A stretch of 64,000 nucleotides of DNA, from assembly GCA_945881985.1 (NCBI GenBank), contig CAMCVL010000003.1, positions 1-64,000 of the forward strand, written 5' to 3'. Below, in pieces: positions 8,762-19,305 of this stretch. A program made the position numbers and the translations under genes. The notes under the pieces are model-generated. The model was not told the origin of the DNA, did no database searches, and saw only the letters and a list, made by a program, of their open reading frames with translations. Numbering within the stretch: position 1 is the first letter of the stretch; each line of letters starts with the position of its first letter. Origin of the DNA: Rickettsia typhi (GTDB lineage: Bacteria; Pseudomonadota; Alphaproteobacteria; Rickettsiales; Deianiraeaceae).

Positions 8762-9187
8762 TTATAAATTGGTAATTTTTTGCAGTATAACAGTTTGGGG
8801 GTTTGATGGTTTTTGCACTATGCTTATTTCTTTTAAATCAAGTTTATTGATGTATCTGCGATTAAATAAAGGGTCCCTTGTTGTGCTTTTTGCAATATAG
8901 CCAATACTTAGGCCGCTTAGCATGTTGCTAATTAGGCAGGTTGCAAGTCTGTGCTCCAAGGGGTTTTTTGGCGATATGCTTGCCTTTATGTATATGCCCT
9001 TTGAGTCTTTACGGATGGACTCCAAGTTGCCAATTACTAAATTTTGGTCGTGATTGTATAGCAATTTAATATTTTTAGGATTTAAATTTGTCTCGTCAAA
9101 TGCAGATGGCAAAACTATATCGCCTTTGTCGTCCTTGTTGTTAAAAACGCTAGCATAGCCGGTAAAGTAAATTTTATTATTATTCAT
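8762..9187 (-). CDS. HK97-family prohead protease, orphan
   Basis: A 141-residue protein matching the HK97 prohead protease family, which cleaves the capsid scaffold during phage head maturation. Landmarks: GYASVFNNKDDKGDIVLPSAF (residues 10-30), LLYNHDQNLVIG with the candidate catalytic His46, and GLSIGYIAKS with the candidate catalytic Ser. No other phage genes adjoin it; neighbours are ppiD and the 16S gene. In alphaproteobacteria this protease belongs to gene transfer agent clusters, whose genes are dispersed in many Rickettsiales, so a scattered GTA gene is the likeliest reading. It is short for the family but intact. Confidence 0.85.
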   Translation of the reverse strand: MNNNKIYFTGYASVFNNKDDKGDIVLPSAFDETNLNPKNIKLLYNHDQNLVIGNLESIRKDSKGIYIKASISPKNPLEHRLATCLISNMLSGLSIGYIAKSTTRDPLFNRRYINKLDLKEISIVQKPSNPQTVILQKITNL

Positions 9188-9352
9188 TTTTCTGGTTAAA
9201 AATATAGTTATGCAAAAGATTTAATTTAATACAAGGTAAGATTTAAGCATTTTTTTGCAAAAACATTAAATTTTTTTTAGCCATCTAAAGCCTTATAAAA
9301 CAAGCTTTGACAAAAGATTGCAAAAAATAATAAAAAATAATTTATTTTTTTG

Positions 9353-9381
9353 TTGACAATTTAAGCAATATCAATCACAAT
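9353..9381 (+). promoter_or_regulatory. putative 16S rRNA promoter
   Basis: A perfect -35 box TTGACA (9353-9358) and CACAAT (9376-9381) as -10, 17 bases apart. It lies about 170 bases before the mature 16S 5' end and upstream of the processing stem, as expected for an rRNA promoter. Visual call only. Confidence 0.6.
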
Positions 9382-9422
9382 ATTTACCTGCTAATAAAAT
9401 CGGTTAGCAATTACAAGTGAAA

Positions 9423-9447
9423 GAACCAAAAGCAAGAGGGGTAAGTT
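9423..9447 (+). other. 5' strand of 16S rRNA processing stem
   Basis: GAACCAAAAGCAAGAGGGG (9423-9441) is the exact reverse complement of 11072-11090 beyond the 3' end of 16S. TAAGTT (9442-9447) additionally pairs with AACTTA at 11060-11065. Such a stalk enclosing 16S is the usual RNase III processing substrate. Its preservation shows that this is an intact rRNA transcription unit. Confidence 0.8.
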
Positions 9448-9500
9448 CTTGGGTATTTACACGGACTTCTCGCTTTTTGTGTAATGCAAAAAGCAAATTT

Positions 9501-9551
9501 ACTGATATTAATTTATCAGTGTCTGTCGTAAGTTTTATCTGCAAAGATAAA
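9501..9551 (+). other. 16S leader hairpins
   Basis: Two perfect inverted repeats sit in the 16S leader: ACTGATA/TATCAGT (9501-9507 with 9514-9520) and TTTATCT/AGATAAA (9534-9540 with 9545-9551). The second ends about four bases before the expected mature 5' end. They probably contribute to leader folding and 5' processing. The rest of the 9188-9554 gap shows no gene. Confidence 0.5.
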
Positions 9552-9554
9552 GCT

Positions 9555-11039
<1,485 letters not shown>

Positions 11040-11059
11040 TTGTTACTTTAATGTAACTA

Positions 11060-11090
11060 AACTTACCCTTGCCCCTCTTGCTTTTGGTTC
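11060..11090 (+). other. 3' strand of 16S rRNA processing stem
   Basis: CCCCTCTTGCTTTTGGTTC (11072-11090) pairs perfectly with 9423-9441, and AACTTA (11060-11065) pairs with 9442-9447. A smaller hairpin, GTTAC/GTAAC (11042-11046 with 11053-11057), lies between it and the mature 3' end. The CCTCTT inside this strand is locked in the stem and should be removed by processing, so it is unlikely to act as a displaced anti-Shine-Dalgarno. Confidence 0.8.
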
Positions 11091-11128
11091 TGGATTTGTG
11101 CTTTTTTCTTGCTCTTACTTCCTACGCT

Positions 11129-12814
11129 ATGTCCGATATATCTTTTAAGATTGATGAGTTTTCGATTGGAGATTTAATTACAATGCTGAAAACCAAAGAA
11201 ATATCATTACCTAAAATACAAAGAGGCTATGTATGGAAGCAGGGCAAAATATCTGATTTATTTGATTCTTTGTATAGAGGATTTCCAATAAATACATTAA
11301 TTATGTGGGAAGTTTCTCAGGAGATGTTAGCGAAAAATAATATTGTAAGGGACGATATTACAAAAGTGAAATATTTACTCTTGGATGGTCAGCAAAGAAT
11401 AACCTCTCTGGCATTGGGCTTTTTGGGTGAATTAAACGATGTAATAGTAACCGGAGGAAGAAAGGCTGATAAAATTGAAAAACGCCTTATGTTTAATTTG
11501 AAACACAAGAAAATTAATGATTTGGATAGCGATACTCCTTTGGACGAATTGGACGATAGGGTTGAGATTTTAGATGATAAAATTTTCGCTCTAGAAAGTA
11601 AAGCGATGAATCAAGACTGGATACCCGTTATGGATATATACACCAAAGATAGACGAGATATTCTTGACGAAAAATATGGATGTGCTTTTCATAATGATAA
11701 CAAAAATACCTACCGAGACTACGAAGATAAGATTGACAGGGTGAAGTATATAAAAACAACTAAAATACCAGCAATTGTTTTGAGTAAAGACTTAACTAAC
11801 GAAGAGGCCACAAATATTTTTAGAAGGATTAATTCTCAAGGCGCCAATCTGAGCGGCACAGATTTAACATTGGCGATGTTGACTTTAAAGTGGGACGATT
11901 GTACTGAGCAATTTGACGATCTTTTAAAGGATAATTTAGGTGATTACGGCATAGACTATTTAATGATTATAAGGCAACTTTCAATAATTACAACTAATCA
12001 TTGTAAATATGACGCATTTGAAAAAACTAAAAAAAACGAAATTGAAGCTGCCTTCAATTCTTTAAAAGTAATATATAAGCAAGTTTGCGATTTGTTAATA
12101 GGATTTGGGATTGAAAATTTAAAACTATTACCATCAAAATATCCATTTTATCTATTGTGTTATTTAAAACAGCATTTTGGCAAAGAGTGTGAAAAAAGCA
12201 AAACATTAGAAAAATGGTTTTTTAGCTTTAATGCCTTTAGTGTGTACTCGGCAAATTCAGAAACTAAATTACAGGATCATCTTAAGTTGGTAAAACTTGC
12301 TAAAGAAAAGAATAAATTGCTTGACGATGTACTGCATGAATTAATGAGTAAAGCTCATATCAAAGCTATAGATGCAAGTTATTTAGAGGAAAATAATACT
12401 ATAAATAGTTCAATTTTTAAAATACTATATTTTATTCAAAGAAAAAATAACTGCAAAGATTGGATGAATGCCATGGGACTCTCTGATAGTAAAAATTGGT
12501 CTGGATATAATAAAGAGGTTCATCATATCTTTCCAAAGTCTCTACTAAAGAAAAATCTTGTTAAAGACGATATGATTAATGACATTGCAAATCTTACATT
12601 TATTACAAGCGAGACCAATAAAAAGATTAACAAAAAAGAACCTATTTCATACTTTGAGGAAATGAATCTGTTTAACGATAAGGAAAAAACTAACGGCCAC
12701 TTTCTTCCCCTTGACAAAGAGAATCTAAAAATATCAAATTATGAAGAGTTTTTAAAGCAAAGACGATTGCTTTTGGCTGAGGCAATAAATGATTTTTTAG
12801 GATTAAGGAAGTAG
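11129..12814 (+). CDS. GmrSD-like DUF262/HNH restriction protein
   Basis: A 561-residue DUF262-type protein with the architecture of single-chain GmrSD enzymes, which cut DNA carrying modified (for example glucosylated) cytosines. The N-terminal ParB-like nuclease/NTPase part has PKIQRGYVW (28-36), GFPINTLIMWE and LLDGQQRITSL (84-94), followed by RRINSQGANLSGTDL. The C-terminal DUF1524-like HNH part has HHIFPKSLL (465-473) and NLTFITSETNKKI. A TTG further upstream in frame lies inside the 16S processing stem, so I take the ATG at 11129. It begins 38 bases after that stem, suggesting insertion directly behind the rRNA gene and possibly shared transcription. Confidence 0.85.
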   Translation: MSDISFKIDEFSIGDLITMLKTKEISLPKIQRGYVWKQGKISDLFDSLYRGFPINTLIMWEVSQEMLAKNNIVRDDITKVKYLLLDGQQRITSLALGFLGELNDVIVTGGRKADKIEKRLMFNLKHKKINDLDSDTPLDELDDRVEILDDKIFALESKAMNQDWIPVMDIYTKDRRDILDEKYGCAFHNDNKNTYRDYEDKIDRVKYIKTTKIPAIVLSKDLTNEEATNIFRRINSQGANLSGTDLTLAMLTLKWDDCTEQFDDLLKDNLGDYGIDYLMIIRQLSIITTNHCKYDAFEKTKKNEIEAAFNSLKVIYKQVCDLLIGFGIENLKLLPSKYPFYLLCYLKQHFGKECEKSKTLEKWFFSFNAFSVYSANSETKLQDHLKLVKLAKEKNKLLDDVLHELMSKAHIKAIDASYLEENNTINSSIFKILYFIQRKNNCKDWMNAMGLSDSKNWSGYNKEVHHIFPKSLLKKNLVKDDMINDIANLTFITSETNKKINKKEPISYFEEMNLFNDKEKTNGHFLPLDKENLKISNYEEFLKQRRLLLAEAINDFLGLRK

Positions 12815-12891
12815 TGTCAAATTTATTTACAAAACTATACTCTTTTCACTTTTCAAATAATCTTGCAAGCTCTTTTGAATCGTTTTTATAA

Positions 12892-13164
12892 AGCATCTTT
12901 CTCCATTGCGTAAACTCAGTACAGCATCCCACTCTGCCTCAATACTACAAAACAAATTACGGTTCTGGAAATGAGCCGCCCAAAGACAATAAAGAAATAA
13001 TGAAGTTATTTTGGACTATTAAAGATAAAAAAGATGGAGATGATGAAGATTGTTCGAAGAAGCTACATTTTGCCAAGGCAGCAAAAAACTTTGATAAAAA
13101 TGATTTTGAAGGCTTTAAGCCAACTTTGGATTTGGTGTTGAAGGTCATTGAAAAATGGGATTAG
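12892..13164 (+). pseudogene. open frame without start codon; likely gene remnant
   Basis: A 90-codon frame ending TAG at 13162-13164. Its last 70 residues look protein-like, highly charged and with even composition (KDNKEIMKLFWTIKD, HFAKAAKNFDKNDFEGFKP). Its first codons overlap an opposite-strand frame, and no in-frame ATG, GTG or TTG lies in the N-terminal part. I read it as the 3' end of a gene truncated by rearrangement. The family is not recognised. It may once have belonged with the upstream restriction gene. Confidence 0.35.
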
Positions 13165-13362
13165 GAGCTAGGGGGTGCAACAAAGGCAGAGTGACACACC
13201 GCCCCTCGCCTAACATCTTGCTGCCGCCAATAAGTTAAGTTTGCAGTGGGGTGCGGCTTTAATTCTTCTGCAGGTCATATTGCTGCAAATAGATTAATAT
13301 CAAGTGCAGCGTGCATTGGATTGGCTGTAAAATATCGTCGTTTTGTCTTAAGCTTAAGGAAT

Positions 13363-13399
13363 GTCCCACGGATTTGATTGTTGGCAGGGACTATTTTTT
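13363..13399 (+). terminator. possible Rho-independent terminator
   Basis: GTCCC (13363-13367) and GGGAC (13387-13391) can pair around a 19-base loop, followed by six T residues (13394-13399). The stem is short, so the call is tentative. It could end a transcript from the GmrSD-like gene or a small RNA. Confidence 0.35.
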
Positions 13400-13562
13400 G
13401 TTTTGCAAAAAATCAAACAAAAAAATAAAACAAAAAGAAAGCTATGCAAGTTTGTTTGTAAAATGGAATTTTGTATTAGAAAAATAAACTTGCAATTAGT
13501 AATAAATTTAATAAAAGTTATGAGTTAAATGCTACAATTAAAGCTATTAGATTATTGGTTTT

Positions 13563-14756
13563 ATGAACACGAATTTTGAAGAAACAAAAAAAACAAAGGA
13601 TATAACAATTAACTTTGGTCCCCAGCACCCAGCCGCACACGGGGTTTTAAGACTAATGCTTGAGCTGGACGGCGAGACCGTTGTTAAAGCCGACCCTCAC
13701 ATAGGGCTTTTGCATAGAGGCACCGAAAAGCTCATAGAACACAAAACTTATCTGCAGGCAGTGCCTTATTTTGACCGCTTGGATTATGTGTCCCCAATGT
13801 GCCAAGAGCATGCATATGCCTTAGCTGTTGAAAAACTTCTTGGCATAGAGGTGCCAAAGAGGGCGCAATACATAAGAGTTTTGTTTAGCGAGATAACAAG
13901 GCTTTTAAATCATATTATGAACCTTACAACTCAGGCACTTGATGTAGGTGCCATGAGCCCCCTTTTGTGGCTGTTTGAAGACAGGGAGAAAATGATGGAA
14001 TTTTACGAGAGGGTTAGTGGATCCAGAATGCACTCTGCATACATCAGGCCCGGCGGCGTTGCAAAGGATTTGCCAGCTGGACTTTTGGAAGATATATCTA
14101 AGTTTATCGAAGCCTTTAAGCCAAGAATAGCCGATATGGAGACGATGCTAACTGGCAACCGTATCTTTAAGCAGCGTATGGTTGATATTGCAGTTGTGTC
14201 AAAACAGGACGCTCTTGACTGGGGCTTTACAGGGCCTATGCTTAGGGGTAGTGGTATAGCTTGGGACCTCCGCAAATCCCAGCCTTACGAGTGTTATGCC
14301 GAGCTTGACTTTGACATACCTATTGGCAAAAACGGCGATTGCTACGACAGATACCTAGTGAGAGTTGAGGAGATGTATCAATCTATATCACTTATAAAGC
14401 AATGTATTGCAAAAATGCCAAGCGGAGCTGTTAGTGTGGAAGATTCTAAAATAACCCCCCCAAAAAGAGCTGATATGAAGCAAAGCATGGAGGCTTTGAT
14501 TAATCACTTCAAACTTTTTACTGAAGGCTATCATGTTCCAGCCGGCGAGTGTTATGCTGCCGTTGAGGCCCCTAAGGGAGAGTTTGGTGTTTATCTTGTG
14601 TCCGATGGCTCAAACAAACCCTACAGATGTCATATGCGTAGCCCTGGCTTTGTGCACTTGCAAGCTTTGGAGTTTATGAGTAAGGGGCATATGATTGCCG
14701 ATGTTGTATCGGTAATTTCAACCATGGACATAGTGTTTGGCGAAATTGATAGATAA
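13563..14756 (+). CDS. nuoD: NADH-quinone oxidoreductase subunit D
   Basis: The 49-kDa subunit of respiratory complex I, forming part of the quinone-binding site in the peripheral arm. The 397 residues are full length: [23 protein letters not shown] near the start, [16 protein letters not shown], the quinone-pocket region around [11 protein letters not shown], and the C-terminal [37 protein letters not shown]. No other nuo gene is next to it; two beta-barrel genes and mlaE follow instead, so the nuo operon is broken up. The start is preceded by TTATTGGTTTT, not a Shine-Dalgarno site. A run of seven C (14455-14461) encodes conserved residues. Confidence 0.97.
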   Translation: MNTNFEETKKTKDITINFGPQHPAAHGVLRLMLELDGETVVKADPHIGLLHRGTEKLIEHKTYLQAVPYFDRLDYVSPMCQEHAYALAVEKLLGIEVPKRAQYIRVLFSEITRLLNHIMNLTTQALDVGAMSPLLWLFEDREKMMEFYERVSGSRMHSAYIRPGGVAKDLPAGLLEDISKFIEAFKPRIADMETMLTGNRIFKQRMVDIAVVSKQDALDWGFTGPMLRGSGIAWDLRKSQPYECYAELDFDIPIGKNGDCYDRYLVRVEEMYQSISLIKQCIAKMPSGAVSVEDSKITPPKRADMKQSMEALINHFKLFTEGYHVPAGECYAAVEAPKGEFGVYLVSDGSNKPYRCHMRSPGFVHLQALEFMSKGHMIADVVSVISTMDIVFGEIDR

Positions 14757-14762
14757 AAAACT

Positions 14763-16313
14763 GTGTTAAAAACAAATATACTAACTTGCCTGATTGTATT
14801 GGTATTTTACTCAAAGGCTGTAGCGGCAAAAGATATAAGCGCTCTTACAGATACAAAATACAAAAAAACCATCTCGGGCGACTTTGTAATTTTTGAAAAA
14901 AAGGAGGCACCAAGCCAGCCAGCGCCAAGTTCTCAGCCGGAGCAGGTTGTTAATCCAAAACCTGCCGATGTTAACAACGAAACGCTTGATAGCAGGGGTT
15001 TTGTGTCGCAAGATGGTTTAAGTGTGAACAAGAAAGCAGATGCCGTAAAATACATTGATTTGGATGTGATAAACAAAAAAATAGATCACAGACTATCAAT
15101 GGATGCAAATTTTATGTTTGCAACAAACGAGTCCTCGGCAAGAACAACATCTGTATTCACTGCCCTTGCCGATAACTTTGATACAAGAGCAAATGCAAAC
15201 ATTAAGTATCAAGCAAGTGCAAAAATTGGTAATGTCAACTTAAGTGTGGACTCGGCAGTGGTATCGGGGCGTAATGCTGGATTTGACGAAGATGAGTCTG
15301 TTAACTTGGACAAGCTTTATCTTAGCCTATCCGCTGAAGATACATTTAAGATTGAGGCTGGTATTGTAAAGCCAACATCGGAGAATTTGCGTGTTGATGC
15401 CTCAACCTTTGCAAAAGGCACTGGCGGTATTGACGGGGATGGCTTTAGAATTTACAACTATCCTAAAATACCAAATGCTAACGCTGCAAATCCAATATTT
15501 ATTACCGTACCAAGGTCGCCTCTTGCCTCTGGCTTTGCAAACTCTGCGTTTTTGGGTAGTGATAATTCTTACAGATACTCGGGCCCAAAACTTGGCTACG
15601 GCGATGATTTAAGCGGTGTAAACATATATACACAAAGATACGGCGACACGGCAAAAACTGGTGGGTTAAAACTTGGTATAAGCTTTTTGCCTAACACTGA
15701 GGACTTGCAATCTCGCAAGGTATCAAGCAGTTTAACTTCGGGTGGTATGTATTCAAAATTTACCCTTACAAATGCAACGGCTTTTACCGCAAATTATTAC
15801 AAAGAGTTTGCTGGTACTAGGGGCGTGTTTAACCTTAGTCTGTCAAACGAGTTTGCAAAAATCAAAAAAACATCATCATTAGCTGCGGGCAGCATAAATC
15901 GTAACAATCTAAATGCAACAACACTTGGCTTTAATCTTGAATACACTGGCTTTATCATTGGTGCGTCATACTCCCACTGGGGTAAAAGCCTTTATTACAA
16001 GCAAGATGATGCAAACTTAAACACTAAAAACATGCCAAATGCCTATTATTATACTTTAGGCGGTGGATACATGTTTGGCCCAGCGGGGCTTAGTCTTGGC
16101 TATATAAAAAGTAGTTTTAGCGGTAATAAGTTTGATAATATTGCATTTTCGGCGGACTACGAGCTTTTGTCCTCAAAAAATCACAAAATTAAATATTTTA
16201 CAGAAATTTCAAGATATAGATTTTTTGAATCTACAGACAAAGCCCTAAACCTAAAGTCCAGCAATATAGCTGGCTATGGTATTTTAACTGGTTTTAGCTT
16301 GTTTATTAAGTAG
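14763..16313 (+). CDS. outer-membrane beta-barrel (porin-like) protein
   Basis: A 516-residue secreted protein. The N-terminal signal peptide (LKTNILTCLIVLVFYSKAVAA) is followed by a Pro/Gln-rich linker (about 50-65) and a long stretch of alternating polar and aromatic residues typical of porins, ending in GYGILTGFSLFIK. I read it as an outer-membrane channel, but no specific family is recognisable. It begins with GTG six bases after nuoD. The neighbours mlaE and a second barrel gene suggest a small envelope gene group. Confidence 0.7.
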   Translation: MLKTNILTCLIVLVFYSKAVAAKDISALTDTKYKKTISGDFVIFEKKEAPSQPAPSSQPEQVVNPKPADVNNETLDSRGFVSQDGLSVNKKADAVKYIDLDVINKKIDHRLSMDANFMFATNESSARTTSVFTALADNFDTRANANIKYQASAKIGNVNLSVDSAVVSGRNAGFDEDESVNLDKLYLSLSAEDTFKIEAGIVKPTSENLRVDASTFAKGTGGIDGDGFRIYNYPKIPNANAANPIFITVPRSPLASGFANSAFLGSDNSYRYSGPKLGYGDDLSGVNIYTQRYGDTAKTGGLKLGISFLPNTEDLQSRKVSSSLTSGGMYSKFTLTNATAFTANYYKEFAGTRGVFNLSLSNEFAKIKKTSSLAAGSINRNNLNATTLGFNLEYTGFIIGASYSHWGKSLYYKQDDANLNTKNMPNAYYYTLGGGYMFGPAGLSLGYIKSSFSGNKFDNIAFSADYELLSSKNHKIKYFTEISRYRFFESTDKALNLKSSNIAGYGILTGFSLFIK

Positions 16314-16351
16314 TAAAAAATATTTAAAAGTTAAATAATTATAATAGTTCT

Positions 16352-17164
16352 ATGTTTCGCAATCTTACCAATTCCACTAGTCTTGTTTGTTTTGTAAAGC
16401 TGATGTATAAAGCATCTTTTGCAATTGTTAGTTTTTATGCAAAAATTGGTAGAGTTACTCTGTATTTTGCAGACTTTGTGAAAGATGTTCTAACCTTTAG
16501 TTTTTACAAAAAAGTATTTTTTGAGCATTTTTTTAAAAGCTTTATTTACGCCTTGCCAGTTATATTTTTAACATCTTTTTTTACTGGAGCGGTGCTTACT
16601 TTACAAACATTTACTGGACTTGGTGGTTTTGCTGGGGTTGATTCCTTGGCTAAGGTTGTGTCGCTCTCCATAGTTAAAGAGCTTTGTCCTGTGATAACTG
16701 GGCTTATTATTTCGGGAAAGCTTGGTTCATCCTTGGCGGCCGAGATATCAACAATGAAGATATCCGACCAGATTAACGCCCTACAGACTCTTTCAATAAA
16801 CCCACGCAAATTTATTACAACACCAATAACCTTGGGGGTTGTTTGTGCTATGCCGTTTTTGTTGCTATTTTCGTGGACTATTAGTCTTTTAGGTAGTGTA
16901 ATACTTGTAAAAACACAAATACTTAGCGTGCCCGTTACTTTGTATCTTGTAAAGCTAATGTCAATGATTTACAAGCACGATATGCTTATTAGTCTTATTA
17001 AGGTATTGGTTTTTGGTCTGTGTATTGGGTTTGGTGCTTGCTACATAGGCATAAACTCCGAGGATGGTTCAAAAGGTGTTGGCATGGCAACAACAAATGC
17101 CGTTGTTGCATCCTCTGCATTGATACTTATTTGCAACTATATTATCACATATTTATTTTTTTAA
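16352..17164 (+). CDS. mlaE: MlaE-type lipid ABC transporter permease
   Basis: Permease of the MlaFEDB system, which moves phospholipids between the inner membrane and a periplasmic MlaD-type carrier to maintain outer-membrane asymmetry. The 270 residues include the family core GAVLTLQTFTGLGGFAGVDSLAKVVSLSIVKELCPVITGLIISGKLGSSLAAEISTMKISDQINALQTL and several hydrophobic helices. MlaF and MlaD genes are not adjacent. The gene stop is three bases before the next barrel-protein gene. Confidence 0.92.
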   Translation: MFRNLTNSTSLVCFVKLMYKASFAIVSFYAKIGRVTLYFADFVKDVLTFSFYKKVFFEHFFKSFIYALPVIFLTSFFTGAVLTLQTFTGLGGFAGVDSLAKVVSLSIVKELCPVITGLIISGKLGSSLAAEISTMKISDQINALQTLSINPRKFITTPITLGVVCAMPFLLLFSWTISLLGSVILVKTQILSVPVTLYLVKLMSMIYKHDMLISLIKVLVFGLCIGFGACYIGINSEDGSKGVGMATTNAVVASSALILICNYIITYLFF

Positions 17165-17167
17165 AAA

Positions 17168-18538
17168 ATGCAATTAAGTCTTATTTTTAAAGGGCTATAT
17201 TTAAGTCTGCTAATTTTGTTTTTTTTAACAAAGCCGCTTAATGCTTTTGCCGATATTTACAATTTGGAAGACAGGCTTTCTAAAAAAGAACGAGAGGAAG
17301 ATGAGGCTTTTAAAAATGACTTTAAGAAAAAAGTTCGCTTTCCTAATGTGTCAATAGGCTTTATTAACGAAGCAATTTTTAACAGTGTTCTCAAAGACTC
17401 AAACCCCCTCACCCCAGATGTAAAAATGCAAAGAGATTCCAGATCTTTTGCTAGAACTAGAATGCTATTTGGATTTGGGCTTTCAAAAGAATTTGTGCTT
17501 AATTCAAATCTTGTTATTGAGCCAGTATCAAATGATATCCGCCATGTTTTTGGCCTTTTAGATTATGCTGCAAACGAAAAAGCTGAAATTGGAAATTTTC
17601 AGTCTCATGGTTTGATTGCTGAGGAGTTAAATTTTCAATACAGAACAAAGGATTTATCGTTATTTTTTGGTAAATTTAATCTAAATTTTGGCAACGGGGC
17701 AAACAGATATAGCAAGTTATACGACAATACTTGGTATGGCGTTGGTGGCACTGATATGAACTTTGCATATTCCTTAAGGGAAAAACTTGGTGTTAAATTC
17801 AACTTTAAAATTACCCCTCAGGTTTTTAAGGTTGAAAGCCTTGAAGAACTAGACGATAGTATCATGCGGCGTGATAAGAAGTTAAAGTTTTACACTCTTG
17901 TTGCCGGCGGGCTTTTTAAGGCTGATAATACAAATTTCTTTAAGTCCTCAATAACAAATAAAAATGCACTTTATTACAACAACAATGCCGGCTCGGATTC
18001 TATTTTTAGGTCTTATTTTGTCAATACAGACTTTGTGGCTTACAATAGCAACTTTAAAAGCATAGTATCTTTGGGGCATGCAAGTCAGGCTGTAAAAAAT
18101 TATAATCTTGGCACGCAAAATTCATATGCAATATCTGGGCAGCAAATTTTTTACCCAGCACCATTGTTTAAGTTTGGTATCTTTGGCGAATATGCAATGG
18201 TTAAAAATTTTGATGGTATAATTGGTGCAAACCAATACTTTGCAACGGCATCAATGTTTATGGGATACGAAGGATTAAATGTAACTTTTGTTTATAACAA
18301 ATTTAAAGCAAATGACTCACCTGCCGCTGGGCGTGTTTTAAATGTAAATCAAAATTTATATACTCCTTACCTAAAATCAGCTGCAAGTTCAAACGAGCTG
18401 ACATTTGGATACGATTTTAAAACAGGATTTGGCTTTAAAATTGGTCGCAAAACCTATTGGGGACTCAGTACGGCAAATGGTAGCTTAGCCAACATGTCCT
18501 CTAATCACATAATGTGCAACTATGCTTTAAATTACTAA
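17168..18538 (+). CDS. outer-membrane beta-barrel protein, family unknown
   Basis: A 456-residue exported protein with an N-terminal signal sequence (hydrophobic core GLYLSLLILFFLT, cleavage likely around NAFA), a short Lys/Glu-rich helix (SKKEREEDEAFKNDFKKKVRF), then a beta-rich body with many alternating aromatic residues ending in MCNYALNY. Phrases such as LSLFFGKFNLNFGNG are porin-like. It follows mlaE by three bases, implying co-transcription and perhaps a link with envelope lipid transport. No family recognised. Confidence 0.65.
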   Translation: MQLSLIFKGLYLSLLILFFLTKPLNAFADIYNLEDRLSKKEREEDEAFKNDFKKKVRFPNVSIGFINEAIFNSVLKDSNPLTPDVKMQRDSRSFARTRMLFGFGLSKEFVLNSNLVIEPVSNDIRHVFGLLDYAANEKAEIGNFQSHGLIAEELNFQYRTKDLSLFFGKFNLNFGNGANRYSKLYDNTWYGVGGTDMNFAYSLREKLGVKFNFKITPQVFKVESLEELDDSIMRRDKKLKFYTLVAGGLFKADNTNFFKSSITNKNALYYNNNAGSDSIFRSYFVNTDFVAYNSNFKSIVSLGHASQAVKNYNLGTQNSYAISGQQIFYPAPLFKFGIFGEYAMVKNFDGIIGANQYFATASMFMGYEGLNVTFVYNKFKANDSPAAGRVLNVNQNLYTPYLKSAASSNELTFGYDFKTGFGFKIGRKTYWGLSTANGSLANMSSNHIMCNYALNY

Positions 18539-18564
18539 TTTTTTGATTAACTTTATTACTTAAA

Positions 18565-19122
18565 ATGACTCAATCTCTTTTGGCAATCTGCCTTTTATTT
18601 GCATCAAGTTGCTTTGCCGCAAGCTTATTTTACAAAGATAGATTTGCCATAACTGGTTTTGCATCAATTTTTAGCTCTGCACTTGCAAGTTGTTATTGCA
18701 TTATGCTTTGTTTTGATTTAGCATTAACCGAAGCCTCCCTTGGCGTAATGCTTAGCGGGGTAATCCTTTTTGCATCTTTGTCGCCAAGCAAAAACAATTG
18801 TACTATGGAGTCCTCGGTATCGGAATCCAATCTAGGTAATCTTATTTTTATCTTTTGGCTTTGTGCATTTTGCATGGTTCTTTTGTTTTTTACTCAGGCT
18901 TTTATGTTAATTGGCAATGTTGGCTATGCAAAAAATGCTTTAAATAGCGACTACACCCACTACTACACAACCCACACAGCGGGGCAAGTTGGGGTGGAAA
19001 ATATTGTTACGGCAATCATTACATCCTATCGTGGATTTGACACAATGTTTGAAACCATAGTAATATCCATCACGGCAATTACACTTTATTTTTTGCAAAG
19101 TAATACCAAATCCGCTCTTTAG
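18565..19122 (+). CDS. Mrp/Mnh-type cation:proton antiporter subunit (MbhD/MbhE-like)
   Basis: A 185-residue membrane protein. Its first half resembles MbhD/DUF4040 subunits (CFDLALTEASLGVMLSGVILF, compare the DxAxTEAALG motif). Its second half carries the motif of the C-terminal part of MrpA-type proteins (VTAIITSYRGFDTMFETIVISITAITLYFL). It is therefore a compact fusion of two small subunits of a Na+/H+ antiporter or membrane-hydrogenase-like module. It sits 26 bases after the barrel gene. Other subunits are not visible nearby. Confidence 0.75.
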   Translation: MTQSLLAICLLFASSCFAASLFYKDRFAITGFASIFSSALASCYCIMLCFDLALTEASLGVMLSGVILFASLSPSKNNCTMESSVSESNLGNLIFIFWLCAFCMVLLFFTQAFMLIGNVGYAKNALNSDYTHYYTTHTAGQVGVENIVTAIITSYRGFDTMFETIVISITAITLYFLQSNTKSAL

Positions 19123-19305
19123 CAAGGCTTAGTATCACTTCTGCTTTTTTGCAACAAAATATCTTAACGGCCATCTTTTGTGGCATTGGCAAAGTTCATC
19201 TATAGCAGGCACCTAGTTGGCTGGGCATGGTTTATCTTGCTACGATAGTAAATTTATAATTTATTTTATTAATTGCAGGTTATGGAATGGGGTTTGGTTA
19301 TGTTG

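Larger units (their letters stand above)
12815..13562. other. decayed or non-coding region after the GmrSD-like gene
   Basis: About 750 bases with no intact gene. It contains a short minus-strand frame at 12846-12938 (about 30 residues, including QWRKMLYKNDSKELARLFEK) bounded by stops, an opposite-strand frame without a start codon at 12892-13164, a locally G+C-richer stretch at 13165-13270 with possible pairing (CCGCCCC near 13199 with GGGGTGCGG near 13249), and a terminator-like hairpin at 13363-13399. I found no 4.5S, 6S, tmRNA or RNase P signature by eye. Confidence 0.5.

Noticed and set aside
11072-11079. CCCCTCTT downstream of 16S as a displaced anti-Shine-Dalgarno
   Set aside because: It is base-paired in the perfect processing stem, about 35 bases beyond the expected 3' end, and the genes show no matching SD sites.
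11069-11128. In-frame TTG start that would extend the GmrSD-like protein by 20 hydrophobic residues
   Set aside because: The extension translates the 3' strand of the 16S processing stem; the ATG at 11129 gives the normal DUF262 N-terminus.
13165-13400. 4.5S, 6S, tmRNA or RNase P RNA gene
   Set aside because: None of the diagnostic core sequences of these RNAs is visible, so no assignment is made.
14455-14461. Run of seven C in nuoD as a phase-variation tract
   Set aside because: It encodes the conserved ITPPKR residues in frame and nuoD is intact and essential.
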